A stretch of 64,000 nucleotides of DNA. It comes from Paractinoplanes brasiliensis. Its GTDB lineage: Bacteria > Actinomycetota > Actinomycetes > Mycobacteriales > Micromonosporaceae. The stretch lies in assembly GCF_004362215.1 (NCBI RefSeq), contig NZ_SNWR01000002.1:1178001-1242000 (forward strand), in the 5' to 3' direction. A program made the position numbers and the translations under genes. Each line of letters begins with the position of its first letter. Positions within the stretch are counted from its first letter, which is position 1. Shown piece by piece: positions 43,020 to 51,233 of this stretch. Under the pieces are notes generated by a model. That model was not told where the DNA came from and made no database searches. It saw only the letters and a program-made list of their open reading frames with translations.

Positions 43020-43365
43020 CAGTGATCCGGATTACTTCATTTCCCGATCGGGCAATCGGCCGGAGAAATGGTGATCTATTGTGGAGCGGTTCCGTCGCCG
43101 GTCGTTAACACGCCGGAATCAATGGTTCATCGAGCCGGACCGTTGCGCCGGGATCCCCTGTGCGATACGGGATCCCGGCATCCGAACGGCCCGGCAAAAC
43201 CGGACGGGACGGACTTCGTGTTGCGGCCTCATTTCTGATCCGATAACGCTTTCCGGCGCGCTGTAAAACCCGCGACAGTCCACTTGATACGCACGAGGTG
43301 AACCCCGTTAGGGTCTTTCTGTCCGGCGAAACCGGGACCTGCGGAGAAAGACTCGGGAAGAGGCC
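43020..43365 (+). promoter_or_regulatory. 346-base AT-richer leader with promoter of the glycan operon
   Basis: This gap is noticeably less GC-rich than its surroundings. TTGATA at 43283-43288 and TAGGGT about 19 bases on form a plausible promoter about 55 bases before the GT2 start; the spacing is slightly long. The region holds no credible open frame. A long upstream region may hold operators for developmental control, but none was recognised. Confidence 0.5.
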
Positions 43366-44619
43366 ATGACATTGGCTGCCGTAATCATGATTGTCGTGTC
43401 CCTGGTGCTCGCGGCGTTCGCCGCGGTGACGCTGTGGTGGACCATGCATGCCTGGCGCACGCCGGAGACCCTGGCCGGCACGCGGTTCGCCCCGCCCGAC
43501 GGGGAACAGCACCTGAGCTTCTCGCTGCTGCTGCCGGCCCGCCACGAGAAATCCGTCCTCGAGCACACCGTCCAGCGGCTCCTGCGCTCCACCCACGAGG
43601 CCTTCGAGATCATCATCATCGTCGGGCACGACGACCCCGGCACGACCGAGGTCGCGCACCGGGTGGCGGCCACCGCACCGGGGCGGATCCTGGTCGTGAT
43701 CGATCACAACGAGCAGAAGAACAAGCCCCGTGCCCTCAACACGGCCCTGCCCTACGTACGGGGTGACGTGGTCGGAGTCTTCGACGCCGAGGACCAGGTG
43801 CACCCGTTGCTGCTCGAACACGTCGACCACGCCTTCCGGGCCACCGGCGCCGACGTGGTGCAGGGCGGCGTCCAGCTGATCAACTTCCATTCCAGCTGGT
43901 ACAGCCTGCACAACTGCCTGGAGTACTTCTTCTGGTTCCGCAGCCGGCTGCACCTGCACGCCAAGAAGGGGTTCATCCCGCTCGGCGGCAACACCGTGTT
44001 CGTCCGCTCCGACGTGCTGCGCGAGGCGAACGGCTGGGACGGGACGTGCCTGGCCGAGGACTGCGACCTGGGCGTACGGCTCTCCAGCCGGGGCAAGAAG
44101 GTCGTGGTCGCGTACGACTCGACCATCGTCACCCGCGAGGAGACGCCGCACTCGGTGGCCGCCCTGCTCAAGCAGCGCACCCGCTGGCACCAGGGCTTCC
44201 TGCAGGTGCTGCGCAAGGGCGAGTGGCGCCGGCTGCCCAGCTGGCGGTCGCGGATGCTCGCGCGGTACACCCTGACCAGCCCGTTCCTGCAAGCGTTCTC
44301 GGGTGTGGTCATCCCGGTCGGCGTCGCCGTCGCGATCCTGGCGCAGCTGCCCGTGCTGGTCGCGCTGTTCACGTTCCTGCCGGTGCTGCCGATGGCGGCC
44401 ACGCTGATGTTCCAGATCGTCGGGCTGCACGACTTCGGCCGCGAGTACGACCTGCGCATCCGCTGGCATCACTACCTCGCGCTGGTTCTCGGGGCCTTCC
44501 CGTACGCGTTGGTCCTGTCGACGGCGGCGTTGCGCGCGGTGTGGCGCGAGTACACCGGCCGCCGCAACTGGGAACTGACCACGCATGTCGGCGCGCACCT
44601 CGAGGGGGCCCCGGCGTGA
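43366..44619 (+). CDS. Processive GT2 glycosyltransferase (cellulose-synthase-like)
   Basis: 417 residues. It has one N-terminal membrane helix (VIMIVVSLVLAAFAAVTLWW), a GT-A domain with the D, DxD-like and TED-like positions (VVIDHNEQKNKPRALNTALP; VGVFDAEDQVHPL; CLAEDCDLGVRL) and the processive signature QRTRWHQG. Three C-terminal helices follow from ~residue 305. This is the architecture of BcsA/CslA/HasA-like synthases, shorter than Streptomyces CslA. It probably polymerises and extrudes a beta-glycan. It begins a chain of five genes joined by ATGA/GTGA overlaps. Expected at the membrane. Confidence 0.9.
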   Translation: MTLAAVIMIVVSLVLAAFAAVTLWWTMHAWRTPETLAGTRFAPPDGEQHLSFSLLLPARHEKSVLEHTVQRLLRSTHEAFEIIIIVGHDDPGTTEVAHRVAATAPGRILVVIDHNEQKNKPRALNTALPYVRGDVVGVFDAEDQVHPLLLEHVDHAFRATGADVVQGGVQLINFHSSWYSLHNCLEYFFWFRSRLHLHAKKGFIPLGGNTVFVRSDVLREANGWDGTCLAEDCDLGVRLSSRGKKVVVAYDSTIVTREETPHSVAALLKQRTRWHQGFLQVLRKGEWRRLPSWRSRMLARYTLTSPFLQAFSGVVIPVGVAVAILAQLPVLVALFTFLPVLPMAATLMFQIVGLHDFGREYDLRIRWHHYLALVLGAFPYALVLSTAALRAVWREYTGRRNWELTTHVGAHLEGAPA

Positions 44620-46139
44620 CCGTCCTCGAACTCGTCAAACCGGCCTCGCCCGCCCCGGTCGAGGCGAAACCCAAGGACCGCACCGACTTCTACCTCTCGG
44701 TCGGTCTCACGACGGTGGTGCTGGCCCTGCTGGCGTGGAACATCACCGGCTTCCCGACCGCCAGCGACGACGAGGGCACCTACCTCGCGCAGGCGTGGGC
44801 TGTGCAGCACGGCAAAGGCCTGGCCCACTACACGTACTGGTACGACCATCCGCCGCTGGCCTGGATCCAGCTGGCCGCCGGCTCGTGGCTGCCCGGCCTG
44901 ATCGCGCCGGGCCTGCTCGCCGTGGCAGCGGGCCGGATAGCCATGCTGCCCCTGCAGGCGGCCGGTCTGCTGCTGGTCTACGTGATCGGCCGGCGCGTCG
45001 GGTTCCCGCGCTGGGCCGCCGCGCTGGGCCTGCTCACGTACGGGCTCTCCCCGCTGTTCCTCACCATGGGCCGGCAGATCTACCTGGACAGTTTCGCGGT
45101 CGTCTGGATCCTGGCCGCGCTGGCGCTCGCCCTGTCGCCCAGCAAGCACCTGTGGCACTTCGCCGCCGCCGGGGCCGCCGCCGCGGTCGGGGTGCTGTCC
45201 AAGGAGACGATCCTGGTCATCCTGCCCGCCGTGCTGGTCGCGCTCTGGCAGAACACGGCCCGCAGCAGCACCCGCCCGTGGGCGTACGGCGCCTTCGCGA
45301 GCGGCCTGGTGCTCGTCGGCTGCTTCTACCCCCTGTACGCGTTGCTGCGCGGCGAACTGTTCCCCGGCGAGGGGCACGTCTCGCTGCTGGGCGCGGTCCA
45401 GTTCCAGCTCGGCTCCCGTTCCGGGTCGGGCAGCATCTTCGAGGCCGGGTCGGGCGCCAACGCGCTGCTGCACTCGTGGCTCTACTACGACAGCGTGCTG
45501 CTGATCGCGGGATCGGTGGCCACGGTCGCCGGTCTCGCCCTGCGGCGGTTGCGCCCGGTCACGGTGGCCGGCGCGATCCTGATCCTGGTGGCGTTGCGTC
45601 CCGGCGGCTACCTCCCGGCCATGTACGTCGTGCAGGTGCTGCCGTTCTTCGCGCTCGCGATCGCCGGGGTCCTCGCCTGGGCGCTGAGCCGGACGCGGGG
45701 GCTTGTGAAGCCGGTCGCCATCGGCCTCGCGGTGCTGCTCGCCGCGTTCGTCGTGGCGCCCCGCTGGTACGTCGGCGATCGCCGTGCCCTGACGGCCGAC
45801 GACAACGCCGCGTACGTGGAAACCGCCCGTTATCTGCGCGCGCAGCCGCCCTCCACGGTGGTCGTCGACGACGTGCTGTGGCTCGACTGTGTCAACGCCG
45901 GATACCCCGAGGACAGGGTGATCTGGTTCTACAAGCTCGACCTCGACGCCGAGGTCGCGGCCCGGCTGCCCGGCGGCTGGCGCGACGTCGACTACGTGGT
46001 CTCGTCGCCCGCCCTGCGCCAGGACCCGGGCACCCTGCCGACCGTCACCACCCTGCTCAGAAACAGCGCCGTGATCGAGTCGTTCGGCTCGGGCGACGGT
46101 GTCATCGAGATCCGCAAGGTCGTCAAGGAGCCCTCATGA
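44616..46139 (+). CDS. GT-C membrane glycosyltransferase (ArnT/PMT-like, GT39/83 type)
   Basis: 507 residues from GTG 44616, overlapping the preceding stop. About ten to eleven hydrophobic segments are present. The first extracytoplasmic loop bears the acidic GT-C motif PTASDDEGTYLAQAWAV and the tail YTYWYDHPPLAWIQLAAGSW, typical of dolichyl/undecaprenyl-phosphate-sugar dependent transferases. A soluble C-terminal domain (about 410-507) follows. It should transfer a lipid-linked sugar to an external acceptor. The next gene makes the likely lipid-sugar donor. Overlaps at both ends show co-translation. Confidence 0.88.
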   Translation: MTVLELVKPASPAPVEAKPKDRTDFYLSVGLTTVVLALLAWNITGFPTASDDEGTYLAQAWAVQHGKGLAHYTYWYDHPPLAWIQLAAGSWLPGLIAPGLLAVAAGRIAMLPLQAAGLLLVYVIGRRVGFPRWAAALGLLTYGLSPLFLTMGRQIYLDSFAVVWILAALALALSPSKHLWHFAAAGAAAAVGVLSKETILVILPAVLVALWQNTARSSTRPWAYGAFASGLVLVGCFYPLYALLRGELFPGEGHVSLLGAVQFQLGSRSGSGSIFEAGSGANALLHSWLYYDSVLLIAGSVATVAGLALRRLRPVTVAGAILILVALRPGGYLPAMYVVQVLPFFALAIAGVLAWALSRTRGLVKPVAIGLAVLLAAFVVAPRWYVGDRRALTADDNAAYVETARYLRAQPPSTVVVDDVLWLDCVNAGYPEDRVIWFYKLDLDAEVAARLPGGWRDVDYVVSSPALRQDPGTLPTVTTLLRNSAVIESFGSGDGVIEIRKVVKEPS

Positions 46140-47368
46140 CCGTCACAACCGACACTTCCGCGACCTCCCCGGCCTCGGTCCCAGCGGTCGCCGCCCAGGA
46201 CCCGGCTGTCTCCGAGGCTCCGGCGCCGGTGCGGGCCACCCTCCGCGGCACCATCGGTGAGCTGCCCGTCGGCACGGCCCTCAAGCAGACGGTGGTCGTG
46301 CCCACCTACAACGAGCGCGACAACATCGGCACCCTGCTCGAACGGCTCGCGTCGGCCCTGCCCGCGAACGACACCGAGATCGTCTTCGTGGACGACAGCA
46401 CGGACGACACCCCCGACGTCATCCGCGCCGCCGCCGACGGCTACCCCATCCCGGTCACCGTGCTGCACCGCGAACACGCGACCGGCGGGCTCGGCGGCGC
46501 TGTCGTCGAGGGGCTCCGCGCGGCCCGCGGCGAGTGGATCGTGGTCATGGACGCCGACCTGCAGCACCCGCCCGAGGTCGTCCCCGCGCTGGTGGCGGCC
46601 GGGCGGCGGGACGGGGCCGACCTGGTGGTGGGCAGCCGCTACGCGGGCGGGGGCAGCCGGGCCGGGCTCGACGGCGGATACCGGCGGCTCGTCTCGGGCG
46701 GCTCCACCCTGGTCACCAAGGTGATCTTCCGGACCAACCTGTTGCAGGTCAGCGACCCGATGAGCGGGCTGTTCGCGATCCGGGCCAGTTCGCTGGAGAC
46801 CGGGGAACTGCGGCCGCTGGGCTACAAGATCCTGCTCGAGCTGATCGTCCGGAACCGGCCCGGCCGTATCGTCGAGGTCCCGTACGCGTTCCAGCCGCGC
46901 CACGCCGGCGAGTCCAAGTCAAGCCTGGCCGAGGGCCTGCGGTTCGGAAAACACCTGGCGATCCTGCGGTTCGGGGCCAAGCGGGCGCGGATGCTGGTGT
47001 TCGCGATGATCGGCGTCTCGGGGCTGCTGCCCAACCAGGCCGCCCTGTGGCTGCTGCACGCGGTGTTCGGCGTGCACTACGTGCCGGCGGCGATCGTGGC
47101 CAACCTGATCGCGGTCGGGTGGAACTTCGCGCTGACCGACGCCCTGCTCTATCGCAACCGGCGGCAGCATCGCAGCTTCGCCGGGCGGATCAGCCGGTTC
47201 TTCCTGCTGGGCAACGCTGATCTGCTGCTGCGGGTGCCGTTGCTGGCGCTGCTGGTCTCGGGGCTGCACGTCGGTGTGCTGATCGCCAACCTGATCACGC
47301 TGCTGGTCTCGTTCGTGCTCCGCTTCCTGATCCTCGACGGCGTCATCTACCGGGCGCGGCGGCCATGA
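46136..47368 (+). CDS. Polyprenyl-phosphate sugar synthase fused to a GtrA domain
   Basis: 410 residues. An N-terminal ~45-residue Ala/Pro/Thr region is followed by a DPM1-like GT2 domain (VVPTYNERDNIGTLLERLA, residues ~53-72; WIVVMDADLQHPPEVVPAL) and FGAKRARMLVFAMIGVSGLL. The C-terminal part (~280-410) has four hydrophobic helices of the GtrA/DPMS flippase type. The protein would make undecaprenyl-phosphate-hexose and assist its flipping. It is placed exactly between the GT-C transferase and the radical oxidase, with ATGA overlaps on both sides. Confidence 0.9.
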   Translation: MTVTTDTSATSPASVPAVAAQDPAVSEAPAPVRATLRGTIGELPVGTALKQTVVVPTYNERDNIGTLLERLASALPANDTEIVFVDDSTDDTPDVIRAAADGYPIPVTVLHREHATGGLGGAVVEGLRAARGEWIVVMDADLQHPPEVVPALVAAGRRDGADLVVGSRYAGGGSRAGLDGGYRRLVSGGSTLVTKVIFRTNLLQVSDPMSGLFAIRASSLETGELRPLGYKILLELIVRNRPGRIVEVPYAFQPRHAGESKSSLAEGLRFGKHLAILRFGAKRARMLVFAMIGVSGLLPNQAALWLLHAVFGVHYVPAAIVANLIAVGWNFALTDALLYRNRRQHRSFAGRISRFFLLGNADLLLRVPLLALLVSGLHVGVLIANLITLLVSFVLRFLILDGVIYRARRP

Positions 47369-49581
47369 ACGCCGGCCGTCTCCCCGCGACAGGTCCCGAC
47401 GCGGCCACCCCCGGCGCGGCGCCTCCTCACGCGGCCACCCCGAGCGCGGCCACCCTGAGCGCGGCCACCCCCAGCGCGGCCACCGCGGGCACGGCGGCCC
47501 TGACGCGGACGCCGCGGCCCTGGCTCAGCCGCCGCAACCGCCGCGACCTCGGAGTCATAGGCGTTCTGGCGCTTTTGTTCGCGCTGGCTCTCCCCACCCC
47601 ACCGGCAGCCGCCGGGGCCAACCTCGTCGCCAACGGCGGCCTCGAGGCGATCGGCGCGGACGGCTTCCCGGTCTGCTGGGAACGCTCCGGCTGGGGCGAC
47701 TCCCCCTACACGTTCGACGTCACCGACCAGGCCCACACCGGCGCCAAGGCCATGCAGATCACGCTCGCCCAGACGGCCCCCGGCGACCGCAAGGCCATGA
47801 TGCTCGAGAATCCGTCCTGCGCCCCCAACGTCACGCCGGGTCACCAGTACGACCTGAGCGTCTGGTACACCACGACCACGCCCAACACGGTCATGACGGT
47901 GTTCCGCCACGACGTCGCGCAGGGCTGGGTCTACTGGACCGACCTGGCCACGATGCCGGTGACCGCGACCTACCAGCAGCAGACCGTACGCACCCCGCAG
48001 GTCCCGCCCGGCACCGACCAGATCGTCTGGGGCGTCACCATCTACGGGGCGGGCACCCTGCGTACGGACGACTACACGATGGAGGACGTCACCCAGCCCG
48101 CCCCCGGCACGACCGCTTGCACGGCCGGTGCGGCGTGCACGCAGGGCGCCTGGCAGGTGATGCCGTTCGACTCCCCCGTACGGGCAATTCACGCCGTTGT
48201 CCTGCACAACGGGGACGTGCTGCTGGTCGCTGGGTCGGGTAACAACCTCGACGACTTCGGAGCCGGCACCTTCAAGACCGCCGTCTACAAGCCGTCGACG
48301 GGGACGTTCGTCGACGTGCCGACCCCGGCCGACCTGTTCTGCGCCGGGCACGTGCAGCTGGCCGACGGGCGGGTGCTGGTGATGGGCGGCAACAAGGACT
48401 ATCCCTCGGCCGACGGGACGGTCGGCTACAAGGGCCTGCCCGACTCGTTCATCTTCGACCCGGCCACCAGCAGCTATACGCGCGTCAACGACATGACCGC
48501 GGGCTCCTGGTATCCGTCGGCCACGATCCTCGGCAACGGTGACGTCATCTCGCTGGGCGGCCTCAACGAGGAATCGTCGGGCATGGTGGCCACGCAGTAC
48601 TTCGACGTGAGCGAGCAACGCTGGCTCGGCCTGGGCGAGGCCAACCAGACCTGGAGTTTCTGGGGGCTGTACCCGTCGATGATCCTGATGCAGGACGGCC
48701 GGCTCTTCTACACCGGCAGTCACGTCTTCGGCAACGGCCTGCCCGGCACCGGCGCGTCGATCTACAACTACGACGCGAACACGATCACCGGAGTACCGGG
48801 TCTGCAAAACAAGGACGAACGGGACCAGTCGATGAGCGTGCTGCTGCCACCCGCGCAGGACCAGCGGGTGCTCACCCTCGGCGGCGGCAACATCGACACC
48901 AACCCGGACGCCAACCGGCTCACCGACCTGATCGACCTGAAACAGGCGGCTCCCGTCTACACGGCCGGCCCGCTGCTGCCCACCGGCGCCGGGCAGACCC
49001 CCACCCAGGGCAAGATGTACGTCTCGGCGGTGCTGCTGCCCGACGGCAAGGTCTTCGAGACCGGTGGCGCCCTGCACAACCGGGCCGACCCGGTGTACGA
49101 GGCGTCGATGTTCGACCCGGTGACCAACACGTTCACCGCCGGCATGGCGACCGACCCGGTGCCGCGCGGCTACCACTCGTCGGCGTTCCTGCTGCCCGAC
49201 GGCCGCGTGATGGCGGTCGGCAACAACCCCGGCGACGGCAGCTTCGACATGCGCCTGTCGGTCTACTCCCCGCCCTACCTGTTCAAGGGCGCCCGGCCGC
49301 AGATCCTCTCGATGTCCGGCAACACCTGGGCGTACGGGAGCTCCAACACGATCACCGTCGACGGCCCGATCCTGAAGGCCGAGCTGATCCGCCCGGCCGC
49401 CGTGACCCACTCCAGCGACCCCAACCAGCGCTTCGTCGACCTGCCGATGACGGTCACCGGCAACACGATCGACCTGAACCTGACCAGCAACCCCAACCTG
49501 GCCCCGCCCGGCTGGTACATGCTCTTCGTGGTCGGCGCCAACGGAGTCCCCTCGGTGGCGAAGTGGGTGAAGGTCGGATGA
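47365..49581 (+). CDS. Secreted copper radical oxidase (galactose/glyoxal oxidase-like, GlxA type)
   Basis: 738 residues. An Ala/Thr-rich N-terminus (about 1-50), then a membrane anchor or signal (VIGVLALLFALALPTPPAAA), a CBM-like beta domain (about 85-240), and seven-bladed Kelch repeats. The full copper site is present: C326 (LFCAGH) and Y383 (SWYPSATIL) as the Cys-Tyr cofactor pair, Y603-H604 (RGYHSSA), and H682 (AVTHSSDPNQR) in the C-terminal DUF1929-like domain. It should oxidise a primary alcohol or aldehyde of a glycan to the aldehyde or acid, giving H2O2. It is the operon member nearest in logic to Streptomyces GlxA. Confidence 0.92.
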   Translation: MNAGRLPATGPDAATPGAAPPHAATPSAATLSAATPSAATAGTAALTRTPRPWLSRRNRRDLGVIGVLALLFALALPTPPAAAGANLVANGGLEAIGADGFPVCWERSGWGDSPYTFDVTDQAHTGAKAMQITLAQTAPGDRKAMMLENPSCAPNVTPGHQYDLSVWYTTTTPNTVMTVFRHDVAQGWVYWTDLATMPVTATYQQQTVRTPQVPPGTDQIVWGVTIYGAGTLRTDDYTMEDVTQPAPGTTACTAGAACTQGAWQVMPFDSPVRAIHAVVLHNGDVLLVAGSGNNLDDFGAGTFKTAVYKPSTGTFVDVPTPADLFCAGHVQLADGRVLVMGGNKDYPSADGTVGYKGLPDSFIFDPATSSYTRVNDMTAGSWYPSATILGNGDVISLGGLNEESSGMVATQYFDVSEQRWLGLGEANQTWSFWGLYPSMILMQDGRLFYTGSHVFGNGLPGTGASIYNYDANTITGVPGLQNKDERDQSMSVLLPPAQDQRVLTLGGGNIDTNPDANRLTDLIDLKQAAPVYTAGPLLPTGAGQTPTQGKMYVSAVLLPDGKVFETGGALHNRADPVYEASMFDPVTNTFTAGMATDPVPRGYHSSAFLLPDGRVMAVGNNPGDGSFDMRLSVYSPPYLFKGARPQILSMSGNTWAYGSSNTITVDGPILKAELIRPAAVTHSSDPNQRFVDLPMTVTGNTIDLNLTSNPNLAPPGWYMLFVVGANGVPSVAKWVKVG

Positions 49582-50108
49582 CCCCCCGCCGCCTGGTCCT
49601 GTTCACCGCCGTCGCCGTGGCCGCCTCCGCCGCCGTGATGATCGCGTTGCTGCTGCGGCCGGCACCGGCCGCCGTCACCCCTGTCAAAGCGGCCCCGCCG
49701 CTCACCCGCCCGGTGCCGACACCGGCGCCGTCGGTCGAGGCGGCCCTTCCGCCCGAGGGGGTGGTCGTGGCCGCCACCACGGCCATCCCCTCGGCCGCAC
49801 CGGCCTCCACCGCCGCCACACCCGCGGCTCCGGCCCCGGCCCCGTTCGTGCAATCCTTCGCCGCGCAGCCCGGCGTGAAGCCGCTGCCGGCCCTGCCCTC
49901 CCCGACCGCGCCGCTCAAGGTCCCGGCCAACGTCGACGGCTGCGACCGCGGCTACGGCACCCGCACCCAGTGCGTCCCGTGGACCTTCCCGTCCTCCGCC
50001 ACCGACAAGTGCGCCTGGCTGGCCGCCCAGGGCTTCACCCACCTCACCGTCCACGGCACCGACCGCCACCAGCTGGACCCCGACAAGAACGGCACCGCCT
50101 GCGACTGA
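49578..50108 (+). CDS. Membrane-anchored Ala/Pro-rich protein with an Excalibur-like C-terminus
   Basis: 176 residues from ATG 49578, which overlaps the oxidase stop. A single N-terminal helix (LVLFTAVAVAASAAVMIALL) precedes an Ala/Pro/Thr-rich linker (about 30-110), then a Cys-containing C-terminal domain with the calcium-like end QLDPDKNGTACD of Excalibur/thermonuclease-type domains (Cys at GCDRG, TQCVP, DKCAW, TACD). It probably spans the wall space. It is the last gene of the five-gene operon and could anchor or adapt the oxidase and glycan at the surface. Confidence 0.85.
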   Translation: MTPRRLVLFTAVAVAASAAVMIALLLRPAPAAVTPVKAAPPLTRPVPTPAPSVEAALPPEGVVVAATTAIPSAAPASTAATPAAPAPAPFVQSFAAQPGVKPLPALPSPTAPLKVPANVDGCDRGYGTRTQCVPWTFPSSATDKCAWLAAQGFTHLTVHGTDRHQLDPDKNGTACD

Positions 50109-50214
50109 CCGTTCCCGTGACTCACAGGTGGCCGCCATGCCCGGCGCTCCCCCGCCGCGCCGTTCGTCAAAGAAGAGCCGTTGTCCCTCGGCCCCTCCCC
50201 TCGAGGCGCCCCGG

Positions 50215-50736
50215 TCACCGCGGGGTAGGCGGCAGCAGGTAACCGCCGGCGACGATGTGGGCGGCGCCCATCTCGTACGAGCGTGGGTCGGACGGCGCGA
50301 GGGTGCCGAGCGCGTCGACGTAACGGTTGAACATGCTGAACGCCGCCGCGATGAGGACCGTGTCGTGGATCTCGAGGTCGGTCGCCCCGGTATCGTGGGC
50401 GTCCGCGATCAGGGCCGGGGTGACGGCGTGCCCGCCGACGGTGACGGCCTCGGCGATGGCCAGGAGGGCACGTAGCTTACCGGGGACGGGTGCGTCGGCC
50501 GGCATGCCCTGGGCCGCCGCCATGGCGCCGTGGGAGCCGGCGCAGAACGTGCAGTTGTTGAGGCGCGACACGGACGCGGCCAGGTATTCGCGTTCGCCCC
50601 GGGTCAGGGTGCTCTCGCCACGGAGCAGCACCTCGGCCAGCTCGCTGAGGGGTTTGCCGGTCTCGGGCCGGTATTGCAGCAATCCCCGGATGCCGGGATT
50701 GCGGGTCTCGTCCAGGCCCAGATCGATGTACGCCAT
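50215..50736 (-). CDS. AhpD/carboxymuconolactone decarboxylase-family peroxidase-like protein
   Basis: 173 residues from ATG 50736; starts further upstream are possible but have no better ribosome site. The AhpD core motif is present: EREYLAASVSRLNNCTFCAG followed by SHG, i.e. Glu, CxxC and His in the order used for alkylhydroperoxidase activity. Family members reduce peroxides or act as peroxidase-related hypothetical proteins. It is convergent with the glycan operon, which produces H2O2 through the radical oxidase; a protective link is possible but only inferred. Confidence 0.85.
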   Translation of the reverse strand: MAYIDLGLDETRNPGIRGLLQYRPETGKPLSELAEVLLRGESTLTRGEREYLAASVSRLNNCTFCAGSHGAMAAAQGMPADAPVPGKLRALLAIAEAVTVGGHAVTPALIADAHDTGATDLEIHDTVLIAAAFSMFNRYVDALGTLAPSDPRSYEMGAAHIVAGGYLLPPTPR

Positions 50737-50772
50737 CGGCCCATGGTGGCAGAAATTCATGACCGCAAGTGT

Positions 50773-50805
50773 CTGCAAGCACTTCCAACCGCTGCAAGCT
50801 CTTGC
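50773..50805. promoter_or_regulatory. MalR-like CTGCAAG repeats
   Basis: CTGCAAG occurs at 50773-50779 and 50792-50798, and the second copy forms an inverted pair with CTTGC at 50801-50805. Directly repeated CTTGCAG/CTGCAAG elements are the usual control sites of actinomycete amylase and chitinase promoters. They precede the amylase remnant and, 430 bases later, the intact amylase gene. Confidence 0.5.
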
Positions 50806-50934
50806 TATCGTCCGTTCCAATGTGAACGCGGGATTACGTCCTTGCTACCGGCTCCGCCCCTGGTAGTGGAGGTGCCCCGGTTTCCATGCAGCGATACCTG
50901 TCGTTGGAACTCCCCCCAGGTCGTTGGAGGAACC

Positions 50935-51221
50935 GTGCCCCCACCCAACAACGCCGGACGCAACTACAGCGCCGGCGTCGGAACGGTCGTCATCAGCAAC
51001 GGAACGGTTTCCGCCGTCGATCCGTGCACGAACACAGCTTCGTGCTCGTCACGGTCTCGGGCAGCGCCACCTTCACCGGCATCCCCCACGGCGTCCACAC
51101 CGATGCCGTCACGGTGACGTCAAGACCGTCACCACCGGCGCCCTGAGCGCAACCTCCGCGCGTACGTCCCCGGCAGTTCCGCCCCGGCAAGGTCGGGTCC
51201 GACGGCCCGTACCTGAAGTAA
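50935..51221 (+). pseudogene. 3' remnant of a secreted alpha-amylase-like gene
   Basis: Across several frames the plus strand encodes a beta-sandwich end of GH13 type: HSFVLVTVSGSATFTGIPHG, then HTDAVTGDVKTVTTGALSA after a frame shift, and after another shift GKVGSDGPYLK before TAA 51219-51221. The body of the gene is absent. The control repeats at 50773-50805 and a possible start near 50886 remain upstream. It appears to be a second amylase copy lost by deletion, leaving promoter and tail fused to the leader of the intact gene. Confidence 0.5.
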
Positions 51222-51233
51222 GGAGCAGCATCA

